Origin: Sedimentisphaerales bacterium
GTDB lineage: Bacteria; Planctomycetota; Phycisphaerae; Sedimentisphaerales; SM23-30
Length of the DNA stretch: 18,774 nt
Direction: 5' to 3'
NCBI GenBank assembly: GCA_016932145.1
Contig: JAFGDI010000091.1
Span: 1 to 18,774 of the forward strand
The notes beneath the pieces are model-generated. The model saw only the letters and a list, made by a program, of their open reading frames with translations. It was not told the origin of the DNA and made no database searches. The position numbers and the translations under genes are program-made. This document shows positions 16,856 through 18,774 of the stretch, piece by piece (position 1 is the first letter of the stretch; each line of letters begins with the position of its first letter).

Positions 16856-16911
16856 ATTCAATCATGATAGCACACCTAAAACCTTTGAGATTACAGTAGT
16901 TATCGGACCTA

Positions 16912-17010
16912 CTCCCAAATAACAACCATGATTTACCGTATCCATTCCCAAATTGCAACCATAATTTCGGTTTTTCACTCCCAAATAACAACCATGATTT
17001 TGACAATTCA
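16912..17010. repeat. Tandem array, three 33-bp units with a 23-bp conserved core
   Basis: Units start at 16912, 16945 and 16978, exactly 33 bases apart. The cores of units 1 and 3 are identical over 23 bases (beginning CTCCCAAATAACAACC and ending ATGATTT); unit 2 matches at 19 of 23. The ten bases after each core vary but always end in TYCA. The window before unit 1 shows at most a very degenerate fourth unit. Thirty-three is a multiple of three, so the minus strand reads as 11-residue repeats (KSWLLFGS, KLWLQFGN, KSWLLFGS). Core and spacer lengths do not fit CRISPR. Confidence 0.85.
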
Positions 17011-17052
17011 AGCACATAGTTCATAGTAAGAACGGGGATTAAGATAAGAAGT

Positions 17053-17073
17053 ATCAGGTATATTTTACCTGAT
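17053..17073. repeat. Eight-pair hairpin ATCAGGTA/TACCTGAT
   Basis: ATCAGGTA (17053-17060) and TACCTGAT (17066-17073) flank TATTT. There is no T-tract on the plus strand. The symmetric half-sites would suit an operator as well as an RNA hairpin; related ACCTGAT and ATCAGG words occur at 16811-16837. Confidence 0.55.
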
Positions 17074-17151
17074 TTAACAGCTACCATTCACTATGACAGT
17101 TTACTATGCTTAATAAATATCGTTATGAAATAGATATTACTAAAAGTGTGT

Positions 17152-17173
17152 AACCGTTCACACGGTTTTTCTT
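17152..17173 (+). terminator. Orphan terminator-like hairpin
   Basis: AACCGT (17152-17157), loop TCAC, ACGGTT (17162-17167), then TTTCTT. A competing pairing GTGTG/CACAC overlaps it. No gene lies directly upstream, so it may end an unannotated RNA from the repeat array or catch read-through. Confidence 0.5.
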
Positions 17174-17244
17174 CTCCTGAAAAAGTTAAGCGGCTGAAGT
17201 AGGAACTGCCTGGGAGCCAGAACTACTGAGCAAAAATCCTGGCC

Positions 17245-17273
17245 TTGACTGAATATTTTTCAGATGTTAAGAT
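17245..17273 (+). promoter_or_regulatory. Extended -10 promoter of the RmlD-like gene
   Basis: TTGACT (17245-17250), a 17-base spacer ending in TGT, and TAAGAT (17268-17273) form a sigma70-type promoter with an extended -10. The leader would be about 120 bases. Confidence 0.5.
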
Positions 17274-17399
17274 AGCGGTGTAATTTACAGATAAATGTCA
17301 GAATTTATAGATTTAACTGGTCGATCAGATGCTGAGGCAATCTGGTACTAATTTTGAAGCTCACCTGCTCATCGCTGAGAGTATAAAGGAAAAATAAAA

Positions 17400-18227
17400 A
17401 TGTATAAACGAATATTGATAACCGGAGCGAGTGGTTTTATTGGCGGTGAGTTGGCCAGTTTATATGCCGGGCCTGGCGTTGAGGTATATAGTGGATATCT
17501 TCGTAACAGACCGGCGGTTGGGGTGCCGTTGCAATTTGATATTCGCGATGAAGCCTCTGTGCGTCAGTCTCTGCTGTTGGCCCGTCCTGATCTGGTGGTA
17601 CATTGCGCTTACGATAATACGGCGGGTAATCGCCGGAGTGTAATCGTAGATGGCACAGAGATTTTATGCCGGGCTTGTAATGACATTGTGCCCGGCGTGC
17701 GATTCATCTTCCTGAGCAGTGAATGGGTATTCGATGGCAGTTGCGGTCCATACAGTGAAGAAGATAAGCCAGAGCCGCAGACAGAATATGGCCAGGCCAA
17801 GCTGGCGGCTGAACAGATCGTATCAGGAACAATGGCCAATTATGCCATAGTGCGTACCGGGCTGGTGAGCAGGGAAGAGCCTCTCGCCCCTCGCTGGCAG
17901 GTCGAAGAAGACAAGCTCCGTGCCGGGCAGGTAGTGCAATATTATGATAATGAGATCCGCAATCCGATACATGTTGCAGACCTGTGCCAGGCGATCAGAC
18001 TGCTGGCCGATTCAGATGAAAGCGGCATCTGGCATGTGGCAGGACCGGACTATATGTCGCGTTATGAAGAGCTGGAAATGTTCGTCCGCTGGCGTGGTCT
18101 GCCGCCCGACCTGATCAAGCCGGGCCATTCTGATGGTAAAAACCGCCCGCTTGACTGTTCGATCCGAATCGATAAATTTACCAATCGCTTCGGCTTAAAG
18201 ATCCGCGGTCCAAAAGAATATTTATAG
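17400..18227 (+). CDS. RmlD-like NAD(P)-dependent sugar reductase/epimerase (extended SDR)
   Basis: A 275-residue extended short-chain dehydrogenase/reductase most like dTDP-4-dehydrorhamnose reductase (RmlD). The dinucleotide motif GASGFIG is at 9-15, FDIRD at 46-50 marks the adenine pocket, and the catalytic YGQAK gives Tyr130 and Lys134. The motif SSEWVFDG (106-113) replaces the usual STDYVFDG of RmlD, so specificity may have shifted. Later NPIHVADLCQAIRLL and GIWHVAGPDYMSRYE are typical of this branch. Length is slightly short of RmlD (about 295). The ATG has AAAGGA with a spacer of about ten bases and an extended -10 promoter upstream. No other rhamnose-pathway gene is adjacent, so it acts apart from a full rml cluster or on another keto-sugar; MAT2B-like regulatory homologues also share this fold. 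Confidence 0.85.
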   Translation: MYKRILITGASGFIGGELASLYAGPGVEVYSGYLRNRPAVGVPLQFDIRDEASVRQSLLLARPDLVVHCAYDNTAGNRRSVIVDGTEILCRACNDIVPGVRFIFLSSEWVFDGSCGPYSEEDKPEPQTEYGQAKLAAEQIVSGTMANYAIVRTGLVSREEPLAPRWQVEEDKLRAGQVVQYYDNEIRNPIHVADLCQAIRLLADSDESGIWHVAGPDYMSRYEELEMFVRWRGLPPDLIKPGHSDGKNRPLDCSIRIDKFTNRFGLKIRGPKEYL

Positions 18228-18286
18228 AAGTTCAAGCTTACCTGCGGTGATAAATTATTCAAAATAGCCAAAGTGTAATAATAACA

Positions 18287-18320
18287 AACAGCCACAAGCA
18301 TTGCTCTGCTCGTGGCTGTT
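18287..18320. terminator. Hairpin terminator usable in both directions
   Basis: AACAGCCAC (18287-18295) pairs with GTGGCTGTT (18312-18320), and AGCA pairs with TGCT inside after a single mismatch. On the minus strand the stem is followed by TGTTATTATT, a better T-rich tail than on the plus strand, so it may serve both the reductase gene and the convergent gene. Confidence 0.65.
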
Positions 18321-18370
18321 TATCTACTCTCCCTATCGGAAAACACTGTTATATTCTAATTGCGGAAAAT

Positions 18371-18387
18371 AAGGGGTCCGTCCCCTT
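18371..18387. repeat. REP-like hairpin AAGGGG/CCCCTT
   Basis: AAGGGG-TCCGT-CCCCTT forms six pairs with a five-base loop; on the minus strand ATTTTC follows. It lies seven bases beyond the stop of the minus-strand gene. From memory, GGGG-(5 bases)-CCCC hairpins flanked by AAA/TTT of this kind are dispersed in many environmental genomes; that resemblance is not proof. Confidence 0.5.
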
Positions 18388-18393
18388 TGATTC

Positions 18394-18774
18394 TCAGCTA
18401 TGTATAGTTTCAAACAACTCCTGGTCTTTTTCTTCTAAGACTATCTTACGCTGTTCGTTTGTCATTCTCATATTGGTACTGATGCGATTAAGCAGCCAGT
18501 TGACATTTTCGTCGTGGCGTCTGTCCTTTTCTATCGACTGCAATTGCAATATAACCATTTCTCTTTCTTCCTTATCGAGATAGAATCTGGTTGTCCAGCA
18601 ATCAGTGGGGAAATCGCCGACTATACTTTCATTTCTGACCCATTGCAGGGTCTTATATTCAGGTCGGCCAAAAGAATTAACACCTTCCAGAGTCATTACG
18701 GCCCGGTCTAATCTGATCTTCTCAAACAAGGGTTTCATTTTTTCCCAGAGCGATTCTATTTCATTGAACCGGTC
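18394..18774 (-). CDS. Hypothetical protein, C-terminal part (gene enters from the right edge)
   Basis: The frame stays open from the stop at 18394 to the window edge, with twelve further codons before the first visible ATG at 18738, so the true start is probably outside. The visible 126 residues are hydrophilic and charged, with no signal peptide or membrane segment. Two aromatic-rich beta-like stretches (GRPEYKTLQWVRNES and DCWTTRFYLDKEER) are followed by a helix-rich tail (VILQLQSIEKDRR, then NEQRKIVLEEKDQELFE). I do not recognise the family. It converges with the RmlD-like gene, with a shared hairpin between them. The base composition resembles neighbouring native genes, so I take it as real coding sequence. 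Confidence 0.6.
   Translation of the reverse strand, partial: DRFNEIESLWEKMKPLFEKIRLDRAVMTLEGVNSFGRPEYKTLQWVRNESIVGDFPTDCWTTRFYLDKEEREMVILQLQSIEKDRRHDENVNWLLNRISTNMRMTNEQRKIVLEEKDQELFETIHS

Larger units (their letters stand above)
16635..17399. other. Gene-free stretch with terminator, repeats, hairpins and promoter
   Basis: This 765-base stretch has no gene I can support. In order it holds the lipoprotein terminator, a hairpin pair near 16812-16855, the 33-bp tandem array, an eight-pair hairpin at 17053-17073, an orphan terminator-like hairpin at 17152-17173 and a promoter for the downstream reductase. A minus-strand frame (17087 to 16833) runs through the array and translates it as 11-residue repeats, but it lacks a ribosome binding site and recognisable domains. 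Confidence 0.55.

Noticed and set aside
16912..17010. Possible short CRISPR array
   Set aside because: Core of 23 and spacers of only 10 bases, one core divergent, and no cas gene; spacing does not fit any CRISPR type.
16833..17087. Minus-strand frame of 84 codons crossing the 33-bp array, with a hydrophobic N-terminus and WLLFGS-type repeats
   Set aside because: There is no ribosome binding site before its ATG, it has no recognisable domain, and the 11-residue periodicity follows automatically from a 33-bp repeat. Kept as a repeat, not a gene.

Overview
The window reads as chromosome of a diderm bacterium with moderate GC genes and clearly AT-richer gaps. RNase Y next to a YmdB-type phosphodiesterase, several lipoproteins with lipoboxes, an AsmA-like envelope protein, a topoisomerase I with a lysine-rich tail and PEP-CTERM/Eps-style glycosyltransferases together suggest Planctomycetota (Phycisphaerae-like) or another PVC-type lineage. 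That placement is inference only; no rRNA or taxonomic marker is present.

Layout. (1) 1-5505, plus strand: 3' end of rny, a strong hairpin with a T-tract, a YmdB-like phosphodiesterase, and a 1212-residue AsmA-like protein with one N-terminal membrane segment. (2) 5806-7797, plus strand: a membrane-anchored nucleotide-sugar 4,6-dehydratase of the WbpM/FlaA1/CapD type, closed by a clear terminator. (3) 7872-8285, minus strand: a bacteriohemerythrin with its own good promoter and ribosome binding site, then a 585-base gene-free stretch with direct and inverted repeats. (4) 8871-12066, minus strand: a tightly packed operon of a GT4 glycosyltransferase, a GT2 glycosyltransferase and a HEAT-repeat lipoprotein, with ribosome binding sites touching or overlapping the preceding stop codons. 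(5) 12449-14983, plus strand: topA, with a canonical -35 upstream and a terminator downstream. (6) 15046-17399: an accessory-looking AT-rich segment with REP-like hairpins, two overlapping small lipoprotein genes (the second DUF2846-like), a perfect terminator, a three-unit 33-bp tandem array and further hairpins. (7) 17400-18227, plus strand: an RmlD-like NAD(P)-dependent sugar reductase/epimerase behind a credible promoter. (8) A hairpin that can act in both directions, a REP-like hairpin, and the 3' part of an unrecognised minus-strand gene running off the window.

Functionally, the dehydratase, the two glycosyltransferases and the RmlD-like enzyme fit nucleotide-sugar and surface-polysaccharide synthesis; the AsmA-like protein and the lipoproteins belong to the envelope; rny, ymdB and topA are housekeeping. 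I see no complete mobile element, no CRISPR array, no tRNA or rRNA and no recognisable defence system. The most unusual signals are the 33-bp array at 16912-17010, a 10-bp tandem duplication inside the first small lipoprotein gene that would act as a frame switch if it changed copy number, and the repeat-framed gap at 8681-8868.
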